64,000 nt of DNA from Candidatus Nanosynbacter featherlites (GTDB lineage Bacteria > Patescibacteriota > Saccharimonadia > Saccharimonadales > Saccharimonadaceae): positions 248,001 to 312,000 of the forward strand of contig NZ_CP040004.1 of the NCBI RefSeq assembly GCF_005697565.1, in the 5' to 3' direction. The notes below the pieces were generated by a model. The model saw nothing but the letters and a program-made list of their open reading frames with translations, did not search any database and had not been told where the DNA came from. Positions 7,663 to 16,205 of this stretch are shown one piece after another. Numbering within the stretch: position 1 is the stretch's first letter; each line of letters begins with the position of its first letter. The position numbers and the translations under genes are program-made.

Positions 7663-8928
7663 ATGAATAAAATAGTAAAGAGAGTACTTTTGGCTGGCTC
7701 TATTACTGCCGCGATTATCGGTGGTATTTGGTATGCTACGCCTTCAGATGCCGTCGGCTGCTCAGATATCAAGATCGTTCGTTGTGGTACTATGACCCAC
7801 AGTGCCATGAAGTCGGCTTATCACAGCGACAGCGAAGTCCGTGGTATTTACAACTACTTCGGCATTACACAATCAATGGTTGAGGGCGCTGGCATGCACG
7901 AAGGTGTGGCAGACGCTTCAAACAACACCGTTACGGTGAACGGTCGTGTCGTAGCAACGAATGCAAAAACCATTCAGCGCCGTCACGTTAACTACACCAA
8001 CCCAATTAACTACCAGCAGATTGGTGGTAAATCATACCCAAGCTACTTGATTCGTCACAGCTTTATGCCAGTAGCAAGCAAGAAGCCAGTGTTCGTATGG
8101 TTGGACGGTAATGGCAAGTTTATCCAAGCAGTTATTAAAGACTGTGGTAACCCACTTTGGGGTGAACCAACACCTCCACCAACACCAGCTCCAAAGCCAG
8201 TATTGACGTGTGACGCATTGAGCGCTCAAAAAGTCGCTGGTACCCGCAACAAGTTCGCCTTTACTGCAACTGCAACTGCAAAGAATGGTGCAAGCATCAG
8301 TAGCTATACTTTCGACTTTGGCGATGGCCAAAAGACAACTGGTAGCAGCAACAAGGCTGAGCACACCTACGCAAAAGCTGGTACTTACACTGCAACTGTT
8401 ACCATCAACAATGGCGTAACCAGCCAAAACTGTAAAGTTACCATCACGGTGACTGAAGAGCCAAAAATTCAAGTTTGTGACTTGAAGACTGACACAATTG
8501 TCACTATCAAAGAAAGTGAATACGACACAAGCAAACACTCAAAGAATTTTGCTGACTGTGCAAAAGTTAAGGTTTGTGACATCAAAACTGGTGAGATCAT
8601 AACCGTACGCAAGAGTGAAGAAAACAAGGAAGGTTACTCAAAGAACGAAGAAGACTGTAAGGTGAAAGTCTGTGACATCAAGACCAAGCAGATCATCAGC
8701 GTCTGGACTAAGGACCAAAAGAACGAGGGATACGCATCAGTGGACAGCGACGCATGTAAGCCAAGCACTCCTCCAACTACCCCTCCTGCTCCTAAGCAAC
8801 CTACCCCACCAGCTCCAACGACAACTGAGTTGCCACGAACTGGTACGACTGACGCGCTCCTTTCAATCTTTGGTCTCGGCTCACTTGCTGCTTCTGCCGT
8901 TGCCTACATCGTAAGCCGCCGCCAATAA
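7663..8928 (+). CDS. Sortase-anchored PKD-domain surface protein 1 (LPRTG)
   Basis: A 421-residue secreted protein. An N-terminal signal segment (about 5-30) ends at SDAVGC, a ~130-residue unrecognised N-domain follows, then a PKD-type Ig-like domain (about 180-265) containing SYTFDFGDGQ and the typical HTYAKAGTYT. Three Cys-containing ~35-residue repeats start KVCDIKT or QVCDLKT. After a Pro/Thr-rich wall-spanning stretch come LPRTG (about 390), a hydrophobic helix and the basic tail SRRQ, a full cell-wall sorting signal. The start at 7663 is set by GAGGAGG seven bases upstream. It is a paralog of the gene at 57357. PKD repeats in surface proteins commonly mediate adhesion; a role in host attachment is inference. 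Confidence 0.88.
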   Translation: MNKIVKRVLLAGSITAAIIGGIWYATPSDAVGCSDIKIVRCGTMTHSAMKSAYHSDSEVRGIYNYFGITQSMVEGAGMHEGVADASNNTVTVNGRVVATNAKTIQRRHVNYTNPINYQQIGGKSYPSYLIRHSFMPVASKKPVFVWLDGNGKFIQAVIKDCGNPLWGEPTPPPTPAPKPVLTCDALSAQKVAGTRNKFAFTATATAKNGASISSYTFDFGDGQKTTGSSNKAEHTYAKAGTYTATVTINNGVTSQNCKVTITVTEEPKIQVCDLKTDTIVTIKESEYDTSKHSKNFADCAKVKVCDIKTGEIITVRKSEENKEGYSKNEEDCKVKVCDIKTKQIISVWTKDQKNEGYASVDSDACKPSTPPTTPPAPKQPTPPAPTTTELPRTGTTDALLSIFGLGSLAASAVAYIVSRRQ

Positions 8929-8951
8929 TCTGAGCGCTTACTAACACTAAA

Positions 8952-8979
8952 AGCACCCGCACAACTCGGGTGCTTTTTC
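8952..8979 (+). terminator. Terminator of LPRTG protein 1 (also faces xthA)
   Basis: AGCACCCG (8952-8959), 7-base loop, CGGGTGCT (8967-8974), then TTTTT. Confidence 0.85.
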
Positions 8980-8984
8980 ATGGT

Positions 8985-9794
8985 CTATAGTTCTATGCTG
9001 ACTGGGCAATGGTCGGAACCTAGTTGCTCGGGGTGGATGTGTGCCTGTTTGATGGACGGTGCTAGTTCTTGGCTAGCTAGCCAGTAGTCAATACGCCAAC
9101 CAACGTTTCGGGCTCTGGCATTTGCCCAGTGAGTCCACCAAGTATATGCGTCTGTTGCTGTTGGATGCTGTGCGCGAAATACGTCAACGAATCCAGCATC
9201 CAGATACGCCTGAAATCCTGCTCGCTCTTCGTCGGTAAAGCCGTGCTTACCGACGTTATCTTTGGGCCTGGCAAGGTCGATATCTTGATGAGCCACGTTC
9301 ATGTCCCCGCAGTATAATACTGGTTTGGCTGTGCCGTAACGTCCCTGCTCCAGTCCTTTGAGATATTCCAGACAAGCTGGGTCCCATTGGTTATGGCGTA
9401 AGCTGAGGCGGCTGAGATCGCCTTTGGAATTTGGCGTATAGCACGTAACCAGCCAGAACCCGTCAAATTCAGCGGCGATGATACGCCCTTCGTCGTTGGG
9501 GTCGCCGTATTCGTCAGCGGATAGCTGGTAATTGTTGGCGATGTCCGCTGGGAAGCCGTCAAGATAGTTCAGGGCTGGTTGCTTTGAAAATATGGCGGTG
9601 CCAGAATAGCCCTTTTTGGCTGCCGAATAGAAATGCTCATAAAATTGTGGCAGATCTAAGGCTACTTGCCCGCGCTGGGCTTTAGTCTCTTGCAGGCAAA
9701 TAATATCCGGGTCATAGGTTTCGATGAACTTGGTAAACTCACCTTTATTCAGGACTGCGCGGATGCCATTGACGTTCCAGGAAAATAACTTCAT
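8985..9794 (-). CDS. xthA: Exodeoxyribonuclease III / AP endonuclease
   Basis: Base-excision repair enzyme of the exonuclease III family that cleaves at abasic sites. 269 residues; N-terminus MKLFSWNVNGIRAV, then DIICLQETKAQ with the metal-binding Glu, YCGDMNVAHQDIDLA with the catalytic Asp and Asn, and GSDHCPVSIEL at the end with the catalytic Asp-His. I place the start at 9794 because a TACAAT box is six bases upstream; a longer reading frame would add an unrelated 43-residue extension across the promoter. Divergent from pyrH. Confidence 0.95.
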   Translation of the reverse strand: MKLFSWNVNGIRAVLNKGEFTKFIETYDPDIICLQETKAQRGQVALDLPQFYEHFYSAAKKGYSGTAIFSKQPALNYLDGFPADIANNYQLSADEYGDPNDEGRIIAAEFDGFWLVTCYTPNSKGDLSRLSLRHNQWDPACLEYLKGLEQGRYGTAKPVLYCGDMNVAHQDIDLARPKDNVGKHGFTDEERAGFQAYLDAGFVDVFRAQHPTATDAYTWWTHWANARARNVGWRIDYWLASQELAPSIKQAHIHPEQLGSDHCPVSIEL

Positions 9795-9884
9795 GTGGCT
9801 ATTGTAGCGGGTTTTGTGGGCTGCGTATAGGCTTGGTATGGCGGGGTTTGTGCAAGAAGCGGCATAAATTGTTACAATGAAAGT

Positions 9885-10592
9885 ATGTATAACAGGATTC
9901 TTCTCAAGCTTTCGGGCGAACAACTACAAGGACAATACGCTGGTGGATTTGATCACGCCAGAGCGCGGTGGATTGCCGAACAAATCAAGCCAGTGGTGGC
10001 GAGCGGAACGCAAGTCGTCATCATGGTTGGTGGTGGTAATTATGTGCGTGGTGCGCAAATTGCTGGTGGTGGTATCGGTGACGTGACGGCACACAATGCA
10101 GGTATGCTGGCGACGCTGATCAACGCCATTACGCTGGCTGATGTCTTTAATGATGACGGTTTGGCAACGCGTGCTCTGTCGACAGTGGAAGTGAACCAAT
10201 TTGTCGATCAATACACCTACCGACGAGCGGTCAGTCACTTGGAAAAAGGTCGTGTGGTGGTTGTCGGCTGCGGCACTGGAAGGCCGTTTTTGACCACTGA
10301 CACGGCAGCTGTCAATTTGGCGCTGGAGATGAAATGCGACGTAGTGATTAAAGCTACCAAGGTTGATGGCGTGTACGACAAGGACCCAGTCAAGTTTACT
10401 GATGCTGTCAAATTTGACCAATTGACCTATGACGAAGTTTTGGCAAACCCGGACATTGGCGTGATGGATAAAGCAGCTATCGGCTTGGCTGCTGAAGAGA
10501 AAAAGCCAATGATTATTTGCGACTTGCTGAGTGACGGCAATATCGTCCGCGCGGCCAAGGGCGAAGCGGTTGGGACGCGACTTGTGGTATAA
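9885..10592 (+). CDS. pyrH: Uridylate kinase (UMP kinase)
   Basis: Phosphorylates UMP to UDP in pyrimidine nucleotide synthesis; amino acid kinase fold, normally a hexamer. 235 residues, the usual length. Motifs: ILLKLSGEQL at the start, VVIMVGGGNYVRG, TTDTAAVNLALEM, and ATKVDGVYDKDP. A TACAAT box ends six bases before the ATG, a leaderless arrangement. The next gene starts nine bases after the stop but has its own TATAAT box inside the pyrH 3' end. Confidence 0.95.
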   Translation: MYNRILLKLSGEQLQGQYAGGFDHARARWIAEQIKPVVASGTQVVIMVGGGNYVRGAQIAGGGIGDVTAHNAGMLATLINAITLADVFNDDGLATRALSTVEVNQFVDQYTYRRAVSHLEKGRVVVVGCGTGRPFLTTDTAAVNLALEMKCDVVIKATKVDGVYDKDPVKFTDAVKFDQLTYDEVLANPDIGVMDKAAIGLAAEEKKPMIICDLLSDGNIVRAAKGEAVGTRLVV

Positions 10593-10600
10593 TAGGTAGC

Positions 10601-11629
10601 ATGACACGCAAGACTCGACTGAATGTCGATATGATTTCCGAGAGTGAGTTTACTGTCCAAGGCCATGGTGTTCACACTGCTTTTGTAGAGATGACAAATG
10701 CGCTTAAGGCGAGAAAAGACACGTCCGTCGTGGTTAATCAAGCTCGCTCTGATGCAGATATTGTTCACGCACAGACCATCGGTTTGTATTCAATGTGGAT
10801 GCTTAAACGTTCACGTGGCAAAAAGATTATCTCTGGTCATGTCATCCCTGCTTCCTTGGTTGGCAGCATCAAAGGCATGGGCAGAATGCAGTGGTTGGTG
10901 CGAGCGTATATGCGCTGGGTATATAATCAGGCTGATTTGGTGTTGGCTTGCTCTAACATGGTCAAAGAAACCATGACTGGTCCGATGAAGCTGAAAACGC
11001 GCGTTGAGGTGCTGTACAATACGGTCGACATGAGTCGCTATGCGTCTACTCTAAAAACCAAACGAGCTGCTCGTAAAAAGCTGAAACTGAAGCCGTCAGA
11101 CTTTGTGGTGGTTGGTAATGGACAGGTTCAGCCGCGTAAGCGTCTGGACACATTTTTTGAAACGGCACGAGCCCTGCCCGAGGTAACGTTCATTTGGGTG
11201 GGCGGCATTCCTTTCAAACATTTGGGCGCAGAATATGGCAAAATGCAAGAATTGATAGCATCAGCTCCTAAAAACGTGATCATCACGGGCGTGGTTGAAC
11301 ATAAAGACGTCATGACCTATTTACATGCGGCCGACGCCTTCTTCTTGCCTGCTGAACAAGAGAATCACCCAATGTGCGTGTTAGAAGCCGCGGGTGCCGG
11401 GCTGCCAATCATCTTGAGAGATATCCATGAATACGATGATACATTCCGCCCAGATGCTCAGTTTATCTCCTCGGCTCAAGATGCTGTTCAGGTGATAGAC
11501 AAACTGCGAGATGACACCAAATGGTATAAACAACAAGTTGCTGCAGCTGGTCGGATTGCCAAACGGTTTGACAGTCGAGCTGGCGGTGAGCGATTAGTGA
11601 AATTTTACAGGAGCGTACTAGAATCATGA
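10601..11629 (+). CDS. Glycosyltransferase family 4
   Basis: 342-residue GT-B fold glycosyltransferase using a nucleotide-sugar donor. The C-terminal donor domain contains VVGNGQVQPRKR (about 170), the EHKDVMTYLHAADAFFLPAE block and the family E-x7-E-like stretch HPMCVLEAAGAGLPII. The acceptor is unknown. A TATAAT box ends seven bases before the ATG. Its stop overlaps the start of a second GT4 gene (ATGA), so the two form a unit for glycolipid or surface-glycan synthesis, a reasonable inference given the wall and surface genes nearby. Confidence 0.85.
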   Translation: MTRKTRLNVDMISESEFTVQGHGVHTAFVEMTNALKARKDTSVVVNQARSDADIVHAQTIGLYSMWMLKRSRGKKIISGHVIPASLVGSIKGMGRMQWLVRAYMRWVYNQADLVLACSNMVKETMTGPMKLKTRVEVLYNTVDMSRYASTLKTKRAARKKLKLKPSDFVVVGNGQVQPRKRLDTFFETARALPEVTFIWVGGIPFKHLGAEYGKMQELIASAPKNVIITGVVEHKDVMTYLHAADAFFLPAEQENHPMCVLEAAGAGLPIILRDIHEYDDTFRPDAQFISSAQDAVQVIDKLRDDTKWYKQQVAAAGRIAKRFDSRAGGERLVKFYRSVLES

Positions 11630-12951
11630 GAATTGGACTGTTTACTGATACCTATCGACCATCAATCAATGGCATCGTTTTTGTGGTTGAATCGCTCAAG
11701 CGAGAGCTGGAGAACCTGGGGCATGAAGTCTATGTGTTTTGCCCTGCCAAGTCAATGAGCCCGTCCAAGCAAGCCGAGCTGCTCAACGAAGACTCTGACT
11801 CACGGATCATTCGCTTCCCGTCGATCAAGGGTGCGTTTTTTGATGATTATGACACATCAGTGTTCTTCCCGCCGGCAGTACAGCGTCGCATCAAAGAGCT
11901 GGAGCTCGACATGGTGCATGTGTTCACGCCGTCGCAGATTGGTTTGGTTGGTGTGAAGGCCGCCAAAAAGAATAACATTCCGTTGGTGATTCAGCACTGT
12001 ACTGACATCTATGAGTTCGTCGATCACTATCCAGCAGTGCTGCCCGGTGCCTTGGCGCTGGCGGGAATTGTCTTCCCGATGTCGGTGAGACTGCGTGGTC
12101 ATGACTTGCTGGAGATTGCCAAATTGTATAAACCACGAGCGGGCGTCACTAAGTGGAACAAAGATATCATTGAAAGCGTCATCACTATTTTGTATAGCAA
12201 AGCAGACGCGGTCATTGCCTTGTGCCGAAAGAGCTGTAAGCAACTGAAGTCTTGGCAGTACGATGATTATCAATATGAATTGGTGCTGATGCCAAATGGT
12301 GTGAACGCACTGCCTCGCCCGACAAAAGCTGAAGTGAAGGCATTTCGTGAGCAGTGGAACTTAGCGGAAGATGACGAAATCTTCGGGTTTGTTGGCCGGT
12401 TGGGTGAAGAAAAGAATTTGCCACTGCTGATCAAGTCATTTGAGCGACACATTGCCAAGAAACGCCCCAAAGCGAAGTTGCTGTTTGTTGGTGATTTTGA
12501 ATACCGAAAGACCTTGGAGGAGATGGCTGCCGCAACCAAATATGCTGACAGAATCATTTTTACTGGCGCCATGCCACGCGAAAAACTTGGTTTGGCATAT
12601 TCGGTGCTGGACGTGTTTGCCTTTCCGTCGTTGAAAGATACGCAGGGTTGGGTGCTGCATGAAGCGGCTCACGCAGGACTGCCGATCGTGCTAGTGGACA
12701 AAGAGTTGTCAGAAGTGGTGCAAGACGGCGTGAATGGTTTCATCGCGAATGACAATCCGACCAGTTTTGGTCGGTCGATCATTGCCCTGCTGGAGGATGC
12801 CAACAAACGTCAAGAATTTGGTGCTGTCAGTAAAAAGTTGGCAGCCAAATTTACCGAAAGCCGCCAAGTGAAGAAGCTGGAAAAATTATACCAAGAGCTT
12901 ATCGACCAGAAAGTTGCCGACGAGTCTCACGATCCTGATCTCGGCGCTTGA
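11626..12951 (+). CDS. Glycosyltransferase family 4, glycolipid-type
   Basis: 441 residues. The N-terminus MRIGLFTDTYRPSINGIVF is typical of diacylglycerol or mannosyl GT4 enzymes (diacylglycerol glucosyltransferase, PimB-like). FVGRLGEEKNLPLLI and the donor-binding LKDTQGWVLHEAAHAGLPIV, close to the E-x7-E motif, are visible. Translation is coupled to the preceding GT4. Its 3' end overlaps the convergent smpB gene by 53 bases. A membrane glycolipid synthase is the best guess; sugar and acceptor cannot be read from sequence. Confidence 0.85.
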   Translation: MRIGLFTDTYRPSINGIVFVVESLKRELENLGHEVYVFCPAKSMSPSKQAELLNEDSDSRIIRFPSIKGAFFDDYDTSVFFPPAVQRRIKELELDMVHVFTPSQIGLVGVKAAKKNNIPLVIQHCTDIYEFVDHYPAVLPGALALAGIVFPMSVRLRGHDLLEIAKLYKPRAGVTKWNKDIIESVITILYSKADAVIALCRKSCKQLKSWQYDDYQYELVLMPNGVNALPRPTKAEVKAFREQWNLAEDDEIFGFVGRLGEEKNLPLLIKSFERHIAKKRPKAKLLFVGDFEYRKTLEEMAAATKYADRIIFTGAMPREKLGLAYSVLDVFAFPSLKDTQGWVLHEAAHAGLPIVLVDKELSEVVQDGVNGFIANDNPTSFGRSIIALLEDANKRQEFGAVSKKLAAKFTESRQVKKLEKLYQELIDQKVADESHDPDLGA

Positions 12952-13375
12952 TGGTCTCGCGTTTGTCGTAACGCTTTTTGCCTCGTCCGAGTGCAATGAC
13001 AATTTTGATGAAGCGACCATTGGTCAATAATTTGGTCGGTACAATTGTCAGTCCTTGTTGTTTGGCAGCAGCGAATCGGTCAATTTGTTTACGACTGGCC
13101 AGCAGCTTCCGCGCTGAGGTGTCGACACTCTTTGAATTTGCCTGACCACGAACGTTCAGCCGCAACGAAAAACTCGCGTTATTGAGCCACAATTCGTCAT
13201 TTCTCAGGCTGACAAAGGCGCCTTTGAGCTGGACATGGCCGTCTCGTGCAGCTCGTACCTCTGCTCCTGTCAGCACCAGCCCAGCTATGATTTCCTCGCC
13301 TAGCTCATAGTCAAACCGTGCTCGACGGTTAACGACGGCGTGAGTAGCTGGCTTTTTTGCGTTGGGCTTTGGCAT
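12899..13375 (-). CDS. smpB: SsrA-binding protein SmpB
   Basis: Binds tmRNA and delivers it to stalled ribosomes for trans-translation. 158 residues: VVNRRARFDYELGEEIIAGLVLTG at the N-terminus, GHVQLKGAFV, then the basic C-terminal tail GRGKKRYDKRETIKRRD that enters the mRNA channel. A TATAAT box ends six bases before the ATG. Its 3' end lies antisense to the last 53 bases of the GT4 gene. Its presence means a functional tmRNA should exist in this genome; none with a full tag module is visible in this window. Confidence 0.95.
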   Translation of the reverse strand: MPKPNAKKPATHAVVNRRARFDYELGEEIIAGLVLTGAEVRAARDGHVQLKGAFVSLRNDELWLNNASFSLRLNVRGQANSKSVDTSARKLLASRKQIDRFAAAKQQGLTIVPTKLLTNGRFIKIVIALGRGKKRYDKRETIKRRDQDRETRRQLSGR

Positions 13376-13393
13376 GGTCTCATTATAGCAGGT

Positions 13394-14038
13394 TTAGCGT
13401 TCAGGTGGTGTATGGTCACCGGTGCCAAGGTCGCATGTACCTGGAGTGAGGCTTAATACAACTTTGGCTGTCGTAATTGCGTCCCTGACTGGTCGATAGC
13501 TTGGATGCCGACCCCTTGCTCGAAAGTTGGGGTCGTATTGCATACTAAGGGCAACGCCGAGCAGTCTGACGAAGTTTGGGTGATGGACTACTGCTTTAGA
13601 GAGGTTTTCGTGGGACTCGCCCAGCACGCTGGTGAGCTTGATGGCTAACTTTTTCTTTTGGTCAGGGCTAAGCTCTTCGTAGCAATCCTCCAATTGACCA
13701 TTAATGATGTCTAGGAATCCTCCTATGTCACTGTCGCATTTCGGTAAAGCTTCAAGGTTTGTTGTGATATCTTCCACCATTTCTGCAATGACTTCCCTTT
13801 CGGTATCTTGCTCCCCAGTAGTGATGTCTTCTTCAGCGGCAGCTTCTGGAGCTGTGGTTCTTGAAAAACGACTGGAGATGTCATAAACCCGGGCTAGCGG
13901 TTCTGACTGTGACCCCTCAGCATCTGCACCGAGTCGTCTAAACACGATACGACCAGCTTCTTGCATGGCCTTCTTGTTGAGATACGGAGCAAGAGGAATA
14001 ACTTTAGCTTCTTGAGTTGGATGAGAACCATTTTCCAT
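13394..14038 (-). CDS. Unrecognised cytoplasmic protein
   Basis: 214 residues, no membrane segment, acidic central part (about 65-100) and a helical C-terminal half. No motif that I recognise. The start at 14038 (MENGSHPTQ) is chosen because a TATAAT box ends seven bases upstream; a longer frame to 14110 would overlap the divergent promoter of the ABC-F gene. The last codons end eighteen bases before the smpB start, but smpB has its own -10 box. Possibly lineage-specific. Confidence 0.65.
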   Translation of the reverse strand: MENGSHPTQEAKVIPLAPYLNKKAMQEAGRIVFRRLGADAEGSQSEPLARVYDISSRFSRTTAPEAAAEEDITTGEQDTEREVIAEMVEDITTNLEALPKCDSDIGGFLDIINGQLEDCYEELSPDQKKKLAIKLTSVLGESHENLSKAVVHHPNFVRLLGVALSMQYDPNFRARGRHPSYRPVRDAITTAKVVLSLTPGTCDLGTGDHTPPER

Positions 14039-14109
14039 GACTTTTATTATACCACAAAAAATCATATATTTCAATACCTTTATGGTATGACGTGTGGTAC
14101 AATAGCCCA

Positions 14110-15789
14110 ATGATAGCCGACATTCACATCACCGAGAAGAGTTTTGGCGATAAGACGTTGATGCGCGACGTCAAGTTTAGCGTGGATGACGGCGAAAAGG
14201 TTGGCGTGGTCGGCCGCAATGGCGTCGGTAAGTCGACGCTGTTTGGCATAGTGGCGGGTACGGACAGTGACTATACCGGTGAGGTGATTTTTCGGCGCGG
14301 CATCACCGTGGCCAGTACGGCACAGGAGCATCACGGCTTGGGCGATCAGACGGTGCTGAGCTACATCCTGGTGGGACTACCGGAATACGCGGCCCTAAAG
14401 AAAATTATCGATGAGTACCCCGAGACCATGGGCGATAATATGCGCAAAATTGAGGAGTATACCCAGGCGCTGGAGCGATTTGACCAGAAAGGATTTTACC
14501 AGATTGAGGAGAAGATCGCCCGAGAGCTTGATAATTTTCAGCTGAGCGGGTGTGGCGAGCGGCCGCTTGGTTCCCTGTCGGGCGGTCAGAAACGGCTGGT
14601 AGAGATTGTGAAGATTATGCACTCGGGGGCGCATTTGGCGCTGATTGACGAGCCGACCAACCACATGGATTATGTGGCCAAGCAGCAATTCATCGACTGG
14701 ATGAGTTCGCAGCCGCGCCAGGCCATGCTGATCATCACGCACGACCGCGATGTGCTGGGTCGGGTGGATCGAATCGTTGAACTTAAAGACGGCCAAGCGG
14801 TCAGTTACCGCGGTAATTATGACGCTTACCTCAAGCAGAATGCTCAGGCGACGGCGGCGGGTATGAATAATTTTGAGCAAATTGAGAAGCGGATGACTAA
14901 CCTTCGACAAAAGGTATTGGATTATCAGCGGCTGAAAGAAAAGTCGCGCAACCCCGGCACCATCCAAAAGTTCAAGCGGCTGGAAAATGAGGCGCGGGCC
15001 GAGCTGGCGGAATTATCAGAGATGGACAAGCCGACGTTTTGGATCGACAAGCAGTCGGCTGGGCAGCTTGATTATAAGTCGGCTGAGCGCTACGGCAAGT
15101 TCAAGGCGCGCAATATTCGGCTATCGATGAAGGACGCGGCTAGCCGCAGCCAGCATGTGCTGGTGCGGGTTGAGGATGCGGCAGTTGGGGTTGGCGAGCG
15201 GATATTGTTTGAGGGTGTGAATATTGATTTGCGTGAGGGTGAGGCGGTGGAGCTGCGCGGCCGTAATGGCGCTGGTAAGACGACGCTGATTCGGATGTTG
15301 TTGAATAATGGGGCGGCAATCGCTCCGCCATCCTCTGCTAGAGCACACGCTCCTATCCTCTATTCTGGCAATCTCTTCCTCGACCTGCAGGTACGGGTGG
15401 GCGTGTATGAGCAAGAAATTGATGAGCGGTATTTGGCAGATCCGTTGGAGGTGGCGATTGAGAAATTATACCTTAGTCGCGACTTACCGATTTCTGATAC
15501 CAAAATCCGCCAATTACTAGCCGATTATCTGTTTACCGAGGCGGACCGGATGACACCACTGGCGCGCCTGTCGGGTGGCCAGAAAGCCCGCTTTCAGATC
15601 ATTGCTATGCTGGCGAATGATCCGCAACTATTAATTTTGGACGAGCCAACCAACCACCTTGACCTACCGAGCATTGAGGAGTTAGAGATAGCACTGGCGA
15701 AATATGCTGGTGCCATCCTTTACGTCAGTCACGACAATTATTTCCGCCAAGAAATCGGCGGCGAAGTGGTACAAATCGGCGCAGCATAA
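14110..15789 (+). CDS. ABC-F family ATPase
   Basis: Soluble twin-ATPase of the ABC-F family, which binds ribosomes to relieve stalls or resist ribosome-targeting drugs. 559 residues: two ATPase domains with Walker A GRNGVGKST and GRNGAGKTT, signatures LSGGQKRLV and LSGGQKARF, and Walker B LIDEPTNHMD and LILDEPTNHLD, joined by a helical linker (about 240-310) rich in Lys/Arg/Glu. No membrane segments. The second domain has a short Ala/Pro/Ser-rich insertion after its Walker A helix (about residues 402-416, from GAAIAPPSSARAH). A TACAAT box ends six bases before the ATG at 14110. Confidence 0.92.
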   Translation: MIADIHITEKSFGDKTLMRDVKFSVDDGEKVGVVGRNGVGKSTLFGIVAGTDSDYTGEVIFRRGITVASTAQEHHGLGDQTVLSYILVGLPEYAALKKIIDEYPETMGDNMRKIEEYTQALERFDQKGFYQIEEKIARELDNFQLSGCGERPLGSLSGGQKRLVEIVKIMHSGAHLALIDEPTNHMDYVAKQQFIDWMSSQPRQAMLIITHDRDVLGRVDRIVELKDGQAVSYRGNYDAYLKQNAQATAAGMNNFEQIEKRMTNLRQKVLDYQRLKEKSRNPGTIQKFKRLENEARAELAELSEMDKPTFWIDKQSAGQLDYKSAERYGKFKARNIRLSMKDAASRSQHVLVRVEDAAVGVGERILFEGVNIDLREGEAVELRGRNGAGKTTLIRMLLNNGAAIAPPSSARAHAPILYSGNLFLDLQVRVGVYEQEIDERYLADPLEVAIEKLYLSRDLPISDTKIRQLLADYLFTEADRMTPLARLSGGQKARFQIIAMLANDPQLLILDEPTNHLDLPSIEELEIALAKYAGAILYVSHDNYFRQEIGGEVVQIGAA

Positions 15790-15791
15790 AA

Positions 15792-15840
15792 ATCCCGCCA
15801 CTGTTAGGCGGGATAATTCGTATTCAAATACGTATTTTTT
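15792..15840 (+). terminator. Double-hairpin terminator between ABC-F and glutaredoxin genes
   Basis: ATCCCGCC (15792-15799) pairs with GGCGGGAT (15807-15814); a second small hairpin CGTATT/AATACG is followed by TTTTTT. It serves the plus strand, and the first stem can also act on the minus strand. Confidence 0.75.
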
Positions 15841-16123
15841 AATCAGCCAACAAGCCGTTCTTGCGCAGCAAGTCTTGCAGCTTTGGTCGGTCAAAGCCAA
15901 GCACTAGTTCCCCGTTAATGTCGGTGACTGGCACGCCTTGGAAATTACCGCCGTTTTTTGCTAGTAGTTCTTCTTTAGCCGCAGGTTCCGCTTCGATATC
16001 TTTTTTGATGAAGTCAATTCCCAGTTTTTCCAACCATTCCATTTCAGTGTGGCAAAATGCGCACCAACTAGTGCTGTAGACGGTTACTTTGGCGCTGTGG
16101 TTGGTTGCTGTATCTTCGCTCAT
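15839..16123 (-). CDS. Glutaredoxin family protein
   Basis: 94-residue thioredoxin-fold redox protein: VTVYSTSWCAFCHTEMEWL with a CxxC centre at about 21-24, then GVPVTDINGELVLGFDR, the cis-Pro and glutathione-site region. Probably reduces protein disulfides or mixed disulfides. Unlike its neighbours it has a 30-base leader: TATAAT near 16155 on the minus strand and a TTGAGGGG ribosome site five bases before the ATG. Confidence 0.9.
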   Translation of the reverse strand: MSEDTATNHSAKVTVYSTSWCAFCHTEMEWLEKLGIDFIKKDIEAEPAAKEELLAKNGGNFQGVPVTDINGELVLGFDRPKLQDLLRKNGLLAD

Positions 16124-16188
16124 ATATTCCCCTCAACTTTCTTTACGTAAGTCCATTATAGCATATTGTACATGCTTATCGACAAGTG

Positions 16189-16194
16189 TATAAT
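16189..16194 (+). promoter_or_regulatory. -10 box of the pilin-like adhesin gene
   Basis: TATAAT ending 11 bases before the ATG at 16206. Confidence 0.7.
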
Positions 16195-16205
16195 GATGAG
16201 TAATC

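Noticed and set aside
9924..10607. 227-codon minus-strand frame
   Set aside because: Exact antisense shadow of pyrH.
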